The position numbers and the translations under genes were made by a program. The notes beneath the pieces are model-generated. The model did no database searches. It worked only from the letters and a program-made list of their open reading frames with translations, and was not told where the DNA came from. 49,771 nucleotides of DNA from Thermoplasmata archaeon. Its GTDB lineage: Archaea; Thermoplasmatota; Thermoplasmata; Thermoplasmatales; Thermoplasmataceae. How positions within the stretch are numbered: the stretch's first letter is position 1; each line of letters starts with the position of its first letter. The DNA is taken from positions 1 through 49,771 of the forward strand of contig JAKAWY010000002.1 of assembly GCA_021816745.1 (NCBI GenBank), given 5' to 3'. Shown piece by piece: positions 1 to 9,180 of the stretch.

Positions 1-2
1 CC

Positions 3-1241
3 ATTGGGCAATTCTTTGGTGGAAAAATTTCAATTGGATCAGATAACAGATTATCAGGCCCCATGATCATGAATTCAGTTGTTTCAGGTATATTATCAAC
101 CGGTGCTGAAGTAGTCAGGCTGGGAATACTCCCAACACCCGCAATTCAATATTACTGCAAGATCCATCAACTGCCAGGAGTGGTAATAACAGCATCCCAC
201 AATCCTCCAGAATTCAATGGAATAAAATGCATTGACAGTGATGGCACTGAACTGGCCAAGGAAAAAGAGGATGCCATTGAAGCCATATACTACGACAGAA
301 GTGCATCCATGGCCGGCTGGAAGAATATGGGTATGGAGCATCATGACAGTTCAGCCTTTGAATTGTATCTCAATGGAATAATGAAGTCGGTGAATGTTGA
401 ATCCATCAGGAAGATGAACCTCAGGGTTGCATTCGATGCAGGAAACGGTGCTGCATACCTGACCACACCTGAACTACTCTCCCGTTTGGGTGCATCTGTT
501 GTTACCCTGAACGCAAACCCCGATGGACTCTTCACTTCAAGACCCTCTGAACCAAAGCCTGAAAATATCAGATACCTCATAGACATCGTGAAATCAGGTG
601 GTTTTAATCTCGGGGTTGCACACGACGGTGATGCAGACAGGGCCGTCTTTATCGATGAAAAAGGGAATTTCATTGACGGCGACAAGACTCTCTCCCTCTT
701 TGTAAAACACCATATAAGGAAAGGGGAGAAAGTTGTGACGCCAGTAAGTTCCTCTGATTCCGTGGACAAGATTTGTGAGGCCACAGGATCCAGGGTTATC
801 AGGACCAGGGTCGGTGCACCCATTGTTTCCAGAACCATGATTCTCGAAAAGGCCAGGCTGGGCGGTGAGGAGAATGGAGGAATAATTTACGGTGACCACC
901 AGTACTGCAGGGACGGGGCCATGAGCCTTGGAATCATCCTGCATATTATGGCTGAAACCGGAAAGAAGCTTTCAGAACTCATTTCAGAACTTCCTGAATA
1001 TGTTATCACAAGGAAGGCCATCAGGACCGAAAAGCCCTTTAATTTCATTTCCGGGAATATTGAAAAGCATTTCACTGGTTGGAGCATAGACAGAACAGAC
1101 GGTATAAAGATCAGGAACGGAGATAAATGGATACTTGCAAGGCCATCTGGAACTGAACCAATCATAAGGCTATTTGTCCAGGGTAAAACAGGTAAGGAAT
1201 CTGCAGAACTGATGAAGGAAGTGGAATCGGTACTGCAATAG
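3..1241 (+). CDS. Phosphoglucomutase/phosphomannomutase family protein (GlmM-like), 5'-truncated by window edge
   Basis: This is an alpha-D-phosphohexomutase, which moves a phosphate between C1 and C6 of a hexose or hexosamine phosphate for glycan precursor synthesis in the cytoplasm. The frame is open to the window edge, and the residues before the first in-frame ATG (position 63) already look like the family N-terminus (GSDNRLSGPM), so the true start is outside the window. The visible landmarks are the phosphoserine loop TASHNP (serine near residue 65 of the visible part), the metal-binding loop DGDADR (near base 625) and the C-terminal phosphate-binding loop RPSGTEP (near base 1143). Only about 35-40 N-terminal residues appear to be missing. 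The gene ends 3 bases before the convergent AIP synthase gene. Sequence alone does not separate phosphoglucosamine from phosphomannose specificity. Confidence 0.93.
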   Translation: MGQFFGGKISIGSDNRLSGPMIMNSVVSGILSTGAEVVRLGILPTPAIQYYCKIHQLPGVVITASHNPPEFNGIKCIDSDGTELAKEKEDAIEAIYYDRSASMAGWKNMGMEHHDSSAFELYLNGIMKSVNVESIRKMNLRVAFDAGNGAAYLTTPELLSRLGASVVTLNANPDGLFTSRPSEPKPENIRYLIDIVKSGGFNLGVAHDGDADRAVFIDEKGNFIDGDKTLSLFVKHHIRKGEKVVTPVSSSDSVDKICEATGSRVIRTRVGAPIVSRTMILEKARLGGEENGGIIYGDHQYCRDGAMSLGIILHIMAETGKKLSELISELPEYVITRKAIRTEKPFNFISGNIEKHFTGWSIDRTDGIKIRNGDKWILARPSGTEPIIRLFVQGKTGKESAELMKEVESVLQ

Positions 1242-1244
1242 AAT

Positions 1245-1871
1245 TTATTTTGCCTTCATATCCGCCACTGTCTTCCTGAACCGGATGGCTGCCGTTATGT
1301 GGCCACCAATGGCGAACCATACCAGAAGAATGGTAATGGTGGTTATTGGAATGAAAAATACATATGAGAATGGATAAACTGCCTCTATAATTATGGCAAT
1401 AATCATCAGTATGAGCCTGTCAGCCCTTCCAAGGACACCGCCATAATTTCTCTTCAGCCCAACTGCCTGGGCCTGTGTCCCCATGTAACTGGCCATGAAT
1501 ACTCCTCCCAGGGCCAGCAGGCCCAGAAGAATGTCTCCCTGCAATGAAAGGGCAAACCCAGTGATCAACGCTAAATCAGAGTAACGGTCAAAGGTGTGAT
1601 CAAGCATATCGCCATAAGAGGAACTGATGTTTTTTCGCCTGGCAACAAAACCATCCATGGCATCAAGAAAAGCTGAAAGAAACAGGGTAACGAATGCAAT
1701 AATTATCAGGTAAAACGGGAAAATCCTTCCGGCCAAGATAAGTACGGCTGCAGTCAGCAGAGCCAGAAGGAACGATATAACAGTAAGTGTGTTAGGGTTG
1801 TAACGCAAGAATACTGTAGACAACCTGTAAAGAACTGGTTCAACCTGTTTCCTGTAAGAATCAGCGCCCAT
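1245..1871 (-). CDS. CDP-alcohol phosphatidyltransferase, probable archaetidylinositol-phosphate synthase
   Basis: This is an integral membrane enzyme of the CDP-alcohol phosphotransferase family, which attaches a polar head group to CDP-archaeol to make membrane phospholipids. The family signature is complete near residues 70-98: D-x2-D-G-x2-A-R-x8-G-x3-D-x3-D, seen as DAMDGFVARR followed by GDMLDHTFDRYSD. Several hydrophobic helices surround it, and the length of 208 residues is normal. Archaeal members of this size usually use inositol-1-phosphate, which is an inference for this protein. The start at 1871 overlaps the end of the upstream kinase gene by 11 bases, making this the last gene of the operon that begins with hel308. 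Confidence 0.85.
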   Translation of the reverse strand: MGADSYRKQVEPVLYRLSTVFLRYNPNTLTVISFLLALLTAAVLILAGRIFPFYLIIIAFVTLFLSAFLDAMDGFVARRKNISSSYGDMLDHTFDRYSDLALITGFALSLQGDILLGLLALGGVFMASYMGTQAQAVGLKRNYGGVLGRADRLILMIIAIIIEAVYPFSYVFFIPITTITILLVWFAIGGHITAAIRFRKTVADMKAK

Positions 1872-2328
1872 GGAATTTCACCTGCATTCCCTCAATGAAC
1901 GCATGCGCCTCTTTTAAGTTTTTGCCCTGATCACCAATTTGCGTGTTTATCCTGAAAATTCTGTTGGCAGGTACCACCTGCAGGCACTGGTAGAAGATAT
2001 CCCCTGAAAGTAGGCTGTCCAGATTCCCCTGAATCTTGGCTTGCGAATACCCCCTTTCCAAAAGCCTGGATAACAGTTCATCCTCGGCACATTCCATGTA
2101 TATGATACAGAATGGATCCAAGAGATGTGAATAATGTGAATCCATCACCACCGTCCCATCTGTGGTAAGTTTTTCCCTGAGGCAGTCCACATCCACCAGT
2201 TCCTCCTGCGTACATCCCAGTTCGGAAGAGATCTCATTGAGATCCAGTACTCTGAATCCAGATTCAGCCAGGCCCCTGCAGAGTGTGGATTTTCCTGTTC
2301 CAGGCACGCCGGTTACTGCGATCCTCAT
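1861..2328 (-). CDS. AK6/Fap7-type adenylate kinase
   Basis: This is a small P-loop nucleotide kinase of about 155 residues. The N-terminus MRIAVTGVPGTGKST carries the Walker A loop. The pattern of a GHxSHLL-like segment (here DSHYSHLL) and a C-terminal RLLERGYSQAKIQ matches the AK6/Fap7 group, which phosphorylates AMP and is tied to small-ribosomal-subunit maturation in archaea and eukaryotes. An upstream in-frame ATG at 2355 would add nine residues before the P-loop. The start at 2328 is preferred because it forms an ATGA overlap with the stop of tiaS (2325-2327) and places the P-loop where the family has it. The gene is translationally coupled inside the hel308 operon. Confidence 0.85.
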   Translation of the reverse strand: MRIAVTGVPGTGKSTLCRGLAESGFRVLDLNEISSELGCTQEELVDVDCLREKLTTDGTVVMDSHYSHLLDPFCIIYMECAEDELLSRLLERGYSQAKIQGNLDSLLSGDIFYQCLQVVPANRIFRINTQIGDQGKNLKEAHAFIEGMQVKFHGR

Positions 2329-3617
2329 GCTGAAAACGCACCCTCCAGTTTCCATGGCATGGAGAGATGCCTCCTTGCAAAGGCAGGAGGTTCATATTTT
2401 CCCTTCACCATGGTTCTCTGTTCCCTCCTATATGCAGGCATGTTCTTTCTGTGGCATGAAACACACTGATAAATTCCACTTCCTGTATTCCTGGTTTTTC
2501 CTCCACATGCAGAACAATTTGGAGCAACCCTCCTGTAAATTTCAGAGATTTCCATTAGGTTGATTTTCTCCAGTTTCAGGTTCCCCCTTGACAAGGATCC
2601 ATATACCCTTACAAGATCACCGGGCCTGAGTCCCTGCAGCAAATTCCTGAAGGACTTGGAAGGCTCAAATGCCATGAGATTCATGATTCCCTTTTCATGC
2701 CTGAATGGAATTGACATATGCCCGCCTTCTCCCCTCACCGGTACTCCATCAATCCTTCCCTTCAGTGAGTATGAACCACCCTCCTCCAGTATTTCAGGAT
2801 CATGAATTATGTGATCATCTGTTCCCTGGTTTGTCTGGTAGATCAGGAAATTCCTGTCCAGATCCGGATATAACCTTCCTATCTCCTCCTGTATGGAGAG
2901 AAGTGTTTCATGGGAAATGGATCTGATTCCATACACAACAGGAGTTCTTTCCTTTGGAAACAGGGCAATCTTACCGCTGGAATCCATGTTGTTGAAGGTA
3001 TCCTGCCTTGATTCACACATTTCCCCGATGATTCTTTTATCCCTGGCAGGAAGGCGTTTCCCGTTTGGAGAATTGTATGAGATCAGTTCGTATGTGATTC
3101 TTCTGCCCCTCCATGCAATTGAGGCCAGGCTTCCTGTAATACCTCTCCCGTTTCCCCATTCCCTGTGAGTTATTCCCAGTTCCTCCAGGAGAGAGTAAGA
3201 AATTTTCTGATCAATGATCTTTTCCAGTGCCATCCTGTAGAAAGACTCCGTGGGAATCCTGGTTCCGCCAATCAGGCCAGGGTTTGTCTGATCGTTTCCC
3301 TTTATCATGTTGTCTTCCACCAGTTTCTCTGCGATGGTAAAAGCCTCGGGGATGTATTCTTCTTCTGCAGCATTGTCCCTGCGGGAGAATATCCATTCTC
3401 CATCCTTCTTGCCAATAATAATCCTGTCTCCTGCAGATTTTGAGAAATGCAGGCTCACAGCACCATTTCCCCTGGTCTTGTATGGTATGTTTGGATTCAG
3501 CCTCACCAGCCTTGGAAATCCTGTGAGATATTTCTGCAGTGCCCCGGACAAAAGAAATCCAATATAGGTGGTGCAACCGCCCTCCCTGGAATCAGTATCG
3601 TCGATCCCTATCCACAT
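2325..3617 (-). CDS. tiaS: tRNA(Ile2) 2-agmatinylcytidine synthetase TiaS
   Basis: TiaS attaches agmatine to C34 of the CAU-anticodon tRNA-Ile so that it reads AUA rather than AUG, an essential archaeal modification. The N-terminus MWIGIDDTDSREGGCTT is the hallmark catalytic start of this family. The protein continues through the central kinase-like domain and an OB-like region, and ends with a zinc ribbon with paired CxxC motifs (CSACGG and CVSCHRK, near residues 370-395). The length of 430 residues is normal. The ATG overlaps the stop of the cis-prenyltransferase gene by one base (TAATG), and the stop is shared with the start of the AK6-like kinase, so the gene is in the middle of a coupled operon. 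Confidence 0.95.
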   Translation of the reverse strand: MWIGIDDTDSREGGCTTYIGFLLSGALQKYLTGFPRLVRLNPNIPYKTRGNGAVSLHFSKSAGDRIIIGKKDGEWIFSRRDNAAEEEYIPEAFTIAEKLVEDNMIKGNDQTNPGLIGGTRIPTESFYRMALEKIIDQKISYSLLEELGITHREWGNGRGITGSLASIAWRGRRITYELISYNSPNGKRLPARDKRIIGEMCESRQDTFNNMDSSGKIALFPKERTPVVYGIRSISHETLLSIQEEIGRLYPDLDRNFLIYQTNQGTDDHIIHDPEILEEGGSYSLKGRIDGVPVRGEGGHMSIPFRHEKGIMNLMAFEPSKSFRNLLQGLRPGDLVRVYGSLSRGNLKLEKINLMEISEIYRRVAPNCSACGGKTRNTGSGIYQCVSCHRKNMPAYRREQRTMVKGKYEPPAFARRHLSMPWKLEGAFSA

Positions 3618-4396
3618 TATTTTCCATACCTTCTCTGCCTTAGCTGGTAAGCCCTGATTGCCTTCAGGAAATCAGTCTTCTTCAATGCGGGCCAGTACAC
3701 ATCAGAAAAGTAAAGCTCAGAATATGCGCTCTGCCAGAGAAGGAAATTGGAAATTCTCTCCTCCCCGCTGGTCCTGAGAATAAGTTCCGGATCCGGCAGG
3801 GTTCCATCATACAGGTATTCACGGAATTTATCCTGGGTTATATCCTCCATGGAGATCTTCCCTTCACTGTAATCCCGGGAAATCTTCCTGATGGCGTCCA
3901 TGATTTCCTCCCTTCCTCCATAGCCCACTGCAATGTTTAACCTGAAATTCTCATAGGAATTTGTGAATTTTTCAAGTTCGCTGATGGTATCCACCAGTTT
4001 CGGGGGAAGCACGTTCAGTTTCCCGATGACCTTCACCTTGATCCTGTTCTTCACCACCCTGTTGTCTTTCATTAAATTCCTGAGAGAGTCGTTGATAAGA
4101 TTCAGTAGAAAATCAACTTCTCCGGGATCACGCTGAAAATTTTCCGTGGAAAAACCGTATACCGTGATAATCTTGGTTCCAATTTCCATGCTCCATTCCA
4201 GCACCTCCTCCAGCTTGTCTTTTCCCCTGACATGGCCGCTGTTCGGATCAATGCCATGTTCCCTGGCATATCTCCTGTTTCCATCCGTGATAATTCCAAT
4301 ATGTTTTGGAATGGGGCCACCTGACATCACCTGTTCCATCAGTATTTTTTCATACAGTTCACCTGTAATGTCCCCGATTTTCCTTCCAAGACTCAT
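3617..4396 (-). CDS. uppS: Cis-prenyltransferase (polyprenyl diphosphate synthase, UppS family)
   Basis: This soluble prenyltransferase adds isopentenyl diphosphate units in cis configuration to make long polyprenyl diphosphates, which carry glycans for protein N-glycosylation in archaea. The catalytic block HIGIITDGNRRYAREHG lies near residues 32-48, and a later RTSGEERISNFLLWQ segment (near residues 210-224) matches the conserved C-terminal substrate-binding RTGGExRxSNFLLWQ. The length of 259 residues is typical. The start codon at 4396 overlaps the trm5 stop as ATGA. The many N-x-S/T sequons in the surface proteins of this window fit a need for polyprenyl glycan carriers, which is an inference from context. 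Confidence 0.94.
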   Translation of the reverse strand: MSLGRKIGDITGELYEKILMEQVMSGGPIPKHIGIITDGNRRYAREHGIDPNSGHVRGKDKLEEVLEWSMEIGTKIITVYGFSTENFQRDPGEVDFLLNLINDSLRNLMKDNRVVKNRIKVKVIGKLNVLPPKLVDTISELEKFTNSYENFRLNIAVGYGGREEIMDAIRKISRDYSEGKISMEDITQDKFREYLYDGTLPDPELILRTSGEERISNFLLWQSAYSELYFSDVYWPALKKTDFLKAIRAYQLRQRRYGK

Positions 4397-5340
4397 TTCC
4401 TTACTTTCCTGTATTCAAGACTAAACATAAACATATTTTTGGAATAACCATGAACTATCCTTTTGTCCTGTATGATCAATCCCAGTGATTCCATGTCATG
4501 CATTACAGACCCTATGCCTTCCACCGTCTCAATGTAGTATATGTTAAGGATTCCATCCCTGTCGAGATATTCAAGAATTTTCTCCAGATCCCTGTATTTT
4601 ATCATGGGATTGTTCATCACAATCCTGCTGAATGTCCCTAATTCCTTTATTTTTTCATAGGAATCACCGTTAAAAGGATCTATACTTCCTTTCAGTTTAT
4701 TCATTGAAATATTTGACTTCATGAGTTCATAAGCGGCAGGATTGATATCGCATGCGAAAACCTGAATCTCTGATTCATGTGCCAGGTTTAGGCTGAAACT
4801 GCCAATACCTGCAAACATGTCAAAGATCCTTTCCCCGTTTTTAATCCTCCTGGAAAGCAAATACCTTTCTGTGGAGAGTCTTGGTGAAAAGTATGCAGTT
4901 TTTACATTAACATTGAATCTCAGGCCGTTTTCCCTGTAAATTGTGGTGGGATCATCTGGCCCGTAAAGAAGTTCAAGATCCCTGAGCCTGAGTTCTCCCC
5001 TGATTCCGCCATCAGAATAGATGGTTCTGATCCCCGGTTTTACCCTGAGTATAAATTCCATTATATCCCTGATTCTTCCGGTATTCCTGAGATGGATGAT
5101 GGCGATCTCACCGATTAGATCAAAACCACCTGCATGTCCAGTGGGAATGATTTTCCTTGGTTCATCCCTGTGAAGCATCACTGAATCAGGGGACTGAAAC
5201 TCCTCCTTCACAGGTATGTAAATCCATGTATCATCCCTGGTGACAGGGTATTCCCTGAGCAAGTTCATATTCTTCCTCAGGGATTCAATGGCTTCCTGTG
5301 CTTCCATCTTCCCAACCCGCACATGCTTAATCTGCGGCAT
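4393..5340 (-). CDS. trm5: tRNA (guanine37-N1)-methyltransferase, Trm5/Taw family
   Basis: This SAM-dependent methyltransferase acts on G37 beside the tRNA anticodon, preventing +1 frameshifts or starting wyosine synthesis. The D2-like region contains GGFDLIGEIAIIHL (D and E in the family's usual places). The Rossmann fold carries the SAM loop FDMFAGIGSFSL, a following acidic ACDIN and the motif IV segment NNPMIKY. Trm5 itself normally has N-L-P here, so assignment within the Trm5/Taw2 group is not secure. The open frame extends to 5391, but that would sit 65 bases inside hel308. The ATG at 5340 gives a 14-base overlap and has a GGAGG some 13 bases upstream. The ATG at 5307 is another possibility. 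Confidence 0.85.
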   Translation of the reverse strand: MPQIKHVRVGKMEAQEAIESLRKNMNLLREYPVTRDDTWIYIPVKEEFQSPDSVMLHRDEPRKIIPTGHAGGFDLIGEIAIIHLRNTGRIRDIMEFILRVKPGIRTIYSDGGIRGELRLRDLELLYGPDDPTTIYRENGLRFNVNVKTAYFSPRLSTERYLLSRRIKNGERIFDMFAGIGSFSLNLAHESEIQVFACDINPAAYELMKSNISMNKLKGSIDPFNGDSYEKIKELGTFSRIVMNNPMIKYRDLEKILEYLDRDGILNIYYIETVEGIGSVMHDMESLGLIIQDKRIVHGYSKNMFMFSLEYRKVRK

Positions 5341-7384
5341 TTCTTCTGACCAACCTCCCGGCATAATCAATGGTTCTCTGTGCAAGCACATTTGAAAATC
5401 CCCTCAGGGACTCTAATTGTGATGGGCTGGCCCTGGAAATGTCAGAAATGCTCCTGAAACCTGCATCGTACAGACGGCGGGCCCTGACTCTTCCTATTCC
5501 CGGAATGGCCACGATGGCGACGATTTCCTGCTTAATTCCCTCCCTCATTCTCAGGCTCAGCATGTCAAAGAAGGTCGCATATTCTCTTTTGTATTTTACA
5601 GACAAACGGGAGGCGGCAAAGCTGATCCATTCAGCAGTGGATTTCTTCCCTTCAATATCGCCATATCCAATGTTGAATTTCTCCTCAATCTCGAGAACTG
5701 GAATTTCATTGATCCAAGAGAGAATGACCATGGCAGTTTTTGCAGCATTGAGATCGCTTTCATCATCCATGGACTCTCCCATGGAATTTATAAACTGATA
5801 GGCAAGATCCATGTCATTCTGGCTTGCAAAAAGATTCACCATGTCAGGTGTCCTGCATATATGATACAGGGCATTTTCCTCAGTAAGATCCGGCATATCC
5901 AGCATATCAATAATGGACTTAGCAGTCCTGGGGCTGATGTAAAGGCTGGAGGTGATCTTTCCCAGTTCTGTGGCGCTGAATGATTCCCCGTTCATTTTTA
6001 TGAAATCGTTGTCTGAGAGAAACCTGATGATGTTCTCAGACATGGCCTCAAGATCCTCTTCTCCCTTCTGCATGGCGTAGAGCGTTTTGCTGAAGAACTG
6101 CCTGATTTCTTCCCTGTTTCTGCATAGGCCGGTACTGATCAGTGCCAGAATGTTGAACCCCATGTTCCTTTCAGTGCAGAGGCCTGACATTACAGGTTCC
6201 ACACCGTTGTCCATGAAATCCCTTACCTTTCCGATGGCCCCCTGGCTTGTGCAGTAAATGTAGGAATCCCCGTATTTGTCATATTTTGGACGGCCTGCCC
6301 TGCCCAGCATCTGCTCTATTTCCATGTTCGAAATATAGGATGAATATCCATCTGAAAACCTTGTAAGATCCCTGATAATGACAGTTCTTGCAGGCAGGTT
6401 TATGCCTGCTGCCAGTGTTGGAGTCGCGGTGATTACCTTCAGCTTGCCTTCCCTGAAACTGTCTTCGACGAAGGATCTCAGGGTGGAGTTCAGGCCTGCA
6501 TGATGAAATGCCACACCGTGCCCTACAGTCTGTGAAAGCATTTCGGAATACCTTGATCCGTCATCTGATGGAACCTTCAATCCGGTTTCCACCATCCTGC
6601 CAATTTGGTTTGCAAGTTCCAGGCTGAATTTCTCTGCCCGTTTCCTTGTGTTGAGGAATACAAGAACCTGGCCCCCCTTCTCAATGGTGTCTTCCACCAC
6701 TGATGTGATGTCATGCTCCAGAATGTCTACCTCCTGTGAATCCTCATCCAGCACCTTCCCCCTGAATATCATGTATTTCCTCAGTGGAACAGGCCTGAAG
6801 TCACTCCTGACTATCTCACTGTTTATCCATTTTCCAATCTCAGCGATATTTTTCAGTGTTGCTGATAATCCCACAAGCTGAATTTCAGGATTCACGCTGA
6901 TTGCAGCAGTGCAGAGCATTTCAATGGTGGGGCCCCTGGATGGATCCCCTGTATTGTGTATTTCATCCACCACCATCACCTGAAGGTTTGTAAAATAATC
7001 CGGATCGTGGTGCATCATGGAGTCTGCTTTCTCCGATGTGCAGACAAGAATATCATATCTGCTCACGATTTCAGCACCTGCGTCGTAATCCCCTGTGCTT
7101 ATTCCCACAGTATATCTGCCGCCCACCAGTTCCTTCAGTTCCTGGAATTTCTCCTGCACCAGTGCCTTAAGTGGTGCTATATAAATTGCACGCCCCCCTC
7201 CTGAAACAGCGCGGAGCATTGCGTAATAAGCTATGAGTGATTTTCCTGAAGCTGTGGGGACAGATACAAGCACACTCTTTCCTGTATCAATGATTTTGAT
7301 TGCCTCCTCCTGATGAGGATATAGCTTGAACTCACCGTTTCCGAAATATGTATTCCTGATGAGTTCCATAATGTTTTCCGGCAT
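5327..7384 (-). CDS. hel308: Hel308 superfamily 2 DNA helicase
   Basis: Hel308 is a 3'-5' DNA helicase that remodels stalled replication forks. The visible motifs are Walker A VPTASGKS (about residues 42-49), the DEIH box VVDEIHNTGDPSRGPT (near residue 138), a motif VI region QMLGRAGRPKYDKYGDS, and a C-terminal helix-hairpin-helix IPGIGRVRARRLYDAG. The result is 685 residues, close to the family norm. The frame is open to 7438, but a TATA-like TTATTTAT lies 21-28 bases before the ATG at 7384, which fits a leaderless transcript. The added N-terminal 18 residues are cysteine-rich and unlike the family. It is the first gene of the six-gene minus-strand operon. Confidence 0.96.
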   Translation of the reverse strand: MPENIMELIRNTYFGNGEFKLYPHQEEAIKIIDTGKSVLVSVPTASGKSLIAYYAMLRAVSGGGRAIYIAPLKALVQEKFQELKELVGGRYTVGISTGDYDAGAEIVSRYDILVCTSEKADSMMHHDPDYFTNLQVMVVDEIHNTGDPSRGPTIEMLCTAAISVNPEIQLVGLSATLKNIAEIGKWINSEIVRSDFRPVPLRKYMIFRGKVLDEDSQEVDILEHDITSVVEDTIEKGGQVLVFLNTRKRAEKFSLELANQIGRMVETGLKVPSDDGSRYSEMLSQTVGHGVAFHHAGLNSTLRSFVEDSFREGKLKVITATPTLAAGINLPARTVIIRDLTRFSDGYSSYISNMEIEQMLGRAGRPKYDKYGDSYIYCTSQGAIGKVRDFMDNGVEPVMSGLCTERNMGFNILALISTGLCRNREEIRQFFSKTLYAMQKGEEDLEAMSENIIRFLSDNDFIKMNGESFSATELGKITSSLYISPRTAKSIIDMLDMPDLTEENALYHICRTPDMVNLFASQNDMDLAYQFINSMGESMDDESDLNAAKTAMVILSWINEIPVLEIEEKFNIGYGDIEGKKSTAEWISFAASRLSVKYKREYATFFDMLSLRMREGIKQEIVAIVAIPGIGRVRARRLYDAGFRSISDISRASPSQLESLRGFSNVLAQRTIDYAGRLVRRNAAD

Positions 7385-7404
7385 TTCTGAGCTATCTTGA
7401 AAGC

Positions 7405-7412
7405 ATAAATAA
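7405..7412 (-). promoter_or_regulatory. TATA box for the hel308 operon
   Basis: On the minus strand this reads TTATTTAT, 21-28 bases upstream of the hel308 ATG at 7384. The spacing is what archaeal leaderless promoters use, so it both marks the promoter and supports the chosen start. Confidence 0.5.
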
Positions 7413-7504
7413 CACTTGTGCTTTATCTGTTTTAACACCAGATCCTTTTGAAAAAAGAAGATAAATTCTGAAAAAAAAGAAATACAAAAACGTCATGTAA
7501 ATTT

Positions 7505-8527
7505 ATGAAATACGTAAGATATGGCAGGACAGCAGCATTCGTCTCCTCTCTGGCCATGGGTGCAATGACCTTCGGCGGGAGCAATTTGTGGAAACTTAGT
7601 GGAGTTGAACTTGATACAGCAGAAAAGATGATTAAGAAATGTGTTGACGCGGGAATTAACCTTTTTGATACTGCAGATATCTATGATGCAGGGGATTCTG
7701 AAAAAATCCTGGGAAAAGCCATCAGCCCTTACAGGGAACAGGTGATGATCGCCACAAAGATGAGGGGAAGAATGGGACAGGGAATAAACCAGTCTGGGCT
7801 TTCCAGGCACCATATGCATATCGCGCTGAAAGACAGCCTTAAAAGGCTTGAAACCAGCTGGGTGGATATCTACCAGTACCATGGATGGGATTCCTATTCT
7901 GATTTTGAGGAAATACTCTCCACCATGGAGAGATTTGTCCAGGAAGGAAGGGTACTTTACCCTGCTCTCTCCAATTTTTCTGCATGGCAGATGGCTACTC
8001 TCCAGTCCATGGCACAGGAAAAGGGATATTCAAGATATGAAAGCGCACAGTTAAACTACAGCCTTCTCAACAGGGACATTGAACACGAGATTACACCCTT
8101 CCTGAAGTACAGCAACATGACTCTCCTTGCATGGAGCCCCCTGCATGGTGGACTCCTTACAGGCAAATACCATAAAGGCGAGAAACCAAAAGAAGGGTAC
8201 AGGATGGGAGACAGGGGTTTCTTCTTCCCTTATTTTGAGGAAGGCAGGGGATGGAAAATAATTGAAAAGGTAAAAAAGATCGCAGAAGAACAGGGATGTA
8301 AACCCTCCCAGGTGGCACTTTCGTGGATTGTGGAGAAGGGACATGTGGCCATAATCGGGGCCAGGAGCATGGAACAACTAAATGAGAATCTTGAATCTGT
8401 GGATGTGAACCTCAAGAGAAGCCAGAGGGATTCACTGGATAAAATGACCAGCGGGAGAGACATGTATCCGGGATGGATGATAGGAAGGCAGGGCGAAGAC
8501 AAGAAAGCTTTCCAGATCCTGGAATAA
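7505..8527 (+). CDS. Aldo/keto reductase family oxidoreductase
   Basis: This is a cytosolic NAD(P)H-dependent oxidoreductase with a TIM-barrel fold. The N-terminus MKYVRYGRTAAFVSSLAMG is typical, and the catalytic tetrad is present: Asp and Tyr in FDTADIY (near residues 56-62), Lys in IATKMRG and His in DIYQYHGWD. The C-terminal nucleotide-binding part includes GARSMEQLNENL. The length of 340 residues is normal. The gene stands alone and diverges from hel308. The substrate cannot be read from the sequence. Relatives act on sugars, short aldehydes or, as Kv-beta-like proteins, on glyceraldehyde-type substrates. Confidence 0.93.
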   Translation: MKYVRYGRTAAFVSSLAMGAMTFGGSNLWKLSGVELDTAEKMIKKCVDAGINLFDTADIYDAGDSEKILGKAISPYREQVMIATKMRGRMGQGINQSGLSRHHMHIALKDSLKRLETSWVDIYQYHGWDSYSDFEEILSTMERFVQEGRVLYPALSNFSAWQMATLQSMAQEKGYSRYESAQLNYSLLNRDIEHEITPFLKYSNMTLLAWSPLHGGLLTGKYHKGEKPKEGYRMGDRGFFFPYFEEGRGWKIIEKVKKIAEEQGCKPSQVALSWIVEKGHVAIIGARSMEQLNENLESVDVNLKRSQRDSLDKMTSGRDMYPGWMIGRQGEDKKAFQILE

Positions 8528-8611
8528 AAGGGTTGCTTCCCTTTATCCAATTTTTTTGTGTCTATGGATAAATATGCTCTAAATGGCACAAATCTACATC
8601 TTTGACAATAG

Positions 8612-8619
8612 TTATATAA
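8612..8619 (+). promoter_or_regulatory. TATA box of the 8.6 kb surface-protein gene
   Basis: TTATATAA lies 19-26 bases before a TTG (8638) and 25-32 bases before an in-frame GTG (8644). The spacing fits leaderless transcription from either non-ATG start. Confidence 0.5.
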
Positions 8620-8643
8620 TTTTTTTGAATTATTTACTTGCCT

Positions 8644-9180
8644 GTGGTTAATTTATACCGATGCCTGATTCTCATTGTTTATGTGGTGCTCCTTGGAGTC
8701 GTACTGTCTACTGCGATTCACCAGTATACTTCTTCAAGCACTAATTCTAATGGTGCTCCTTCCCTTACATTAAACCAGCAGGTTAGAGATACAATCAGCT
8801 GTGGATTGAACGCTAATTTTAATTCAAGTTTCGATCTTTACAGCAATACAAGTGTCAATATTACAAATTTGACCAATAACGTGATGGACAGATTTTACGT
8901 CCTGGAAAACAATACCAGTTTTCTAAGCATCTACTCAAAATATTCAAGTTCTTTTGGAGTCAGGGGCGTTTTTAATTTTAATGCTTCTCAATTCAATAAA
9001 TCCGATCCTATTGGACTGAACCTTGATTCCTTTTTTTTCACTTTCTATGACATTTATGATTACACCAACTCAAATTTCGTAAAATATGATCAGGCCTGTT
9101 CTGTATCATTCTCCATAGATATCGGAACCGGTAAGATTGCTGGGCCAACACTCTCAATTAATCGGATTTCGTATGCATAA
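8644..9180 (+). CDS. Predicted N-terminally anchored surface protein, function unknown
   Basis: I do not recognise a family. The protein has about 178 residues. It opens with one hydrophobic segment (LILIVYVVLLGVVLSTAI), then an Asn/Ser/Thr-rich extracytoplasmic part with many N-x-S/T sequons such as NTS and NIT, consistent with a glycosylated exported protein held by its N-terminal helix. No ATG is available near the N-terminus, and the start is either TTG at 8638 or GTG at 8644. A strong TATA box upstream suits both. The amino-acid bias toward Asn and Ser differs from neighbouring housekeeping genes but resembles the convergent gene at 9294-10064. The coding status is likely but rests on composition, topology and promoter only. 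Confidence 0.6.
   Translation: MVNLYRCLILIVYVVLLGVVLSTAIHQYTSSSTNSNGAPSLTLNQQVRDTISCGLNANFNSSFDLYSNTSVNITNLTNNVMDRFYVLENNTSFLSIYSKYSSSFGVRGVFNFNASQFNKSDPIGLNLDSFFFTFYDIYDYTNSNFVKYDQACSVSFSIDIGTGKIAGPTLSINRISYA

Noticed and set aside
341-838. 165-codon frame antisense to the phosphohexomutase gene
   Set aside because: It mirrors the codon structure of a clearly conserved gene on the other strand and has no family features.
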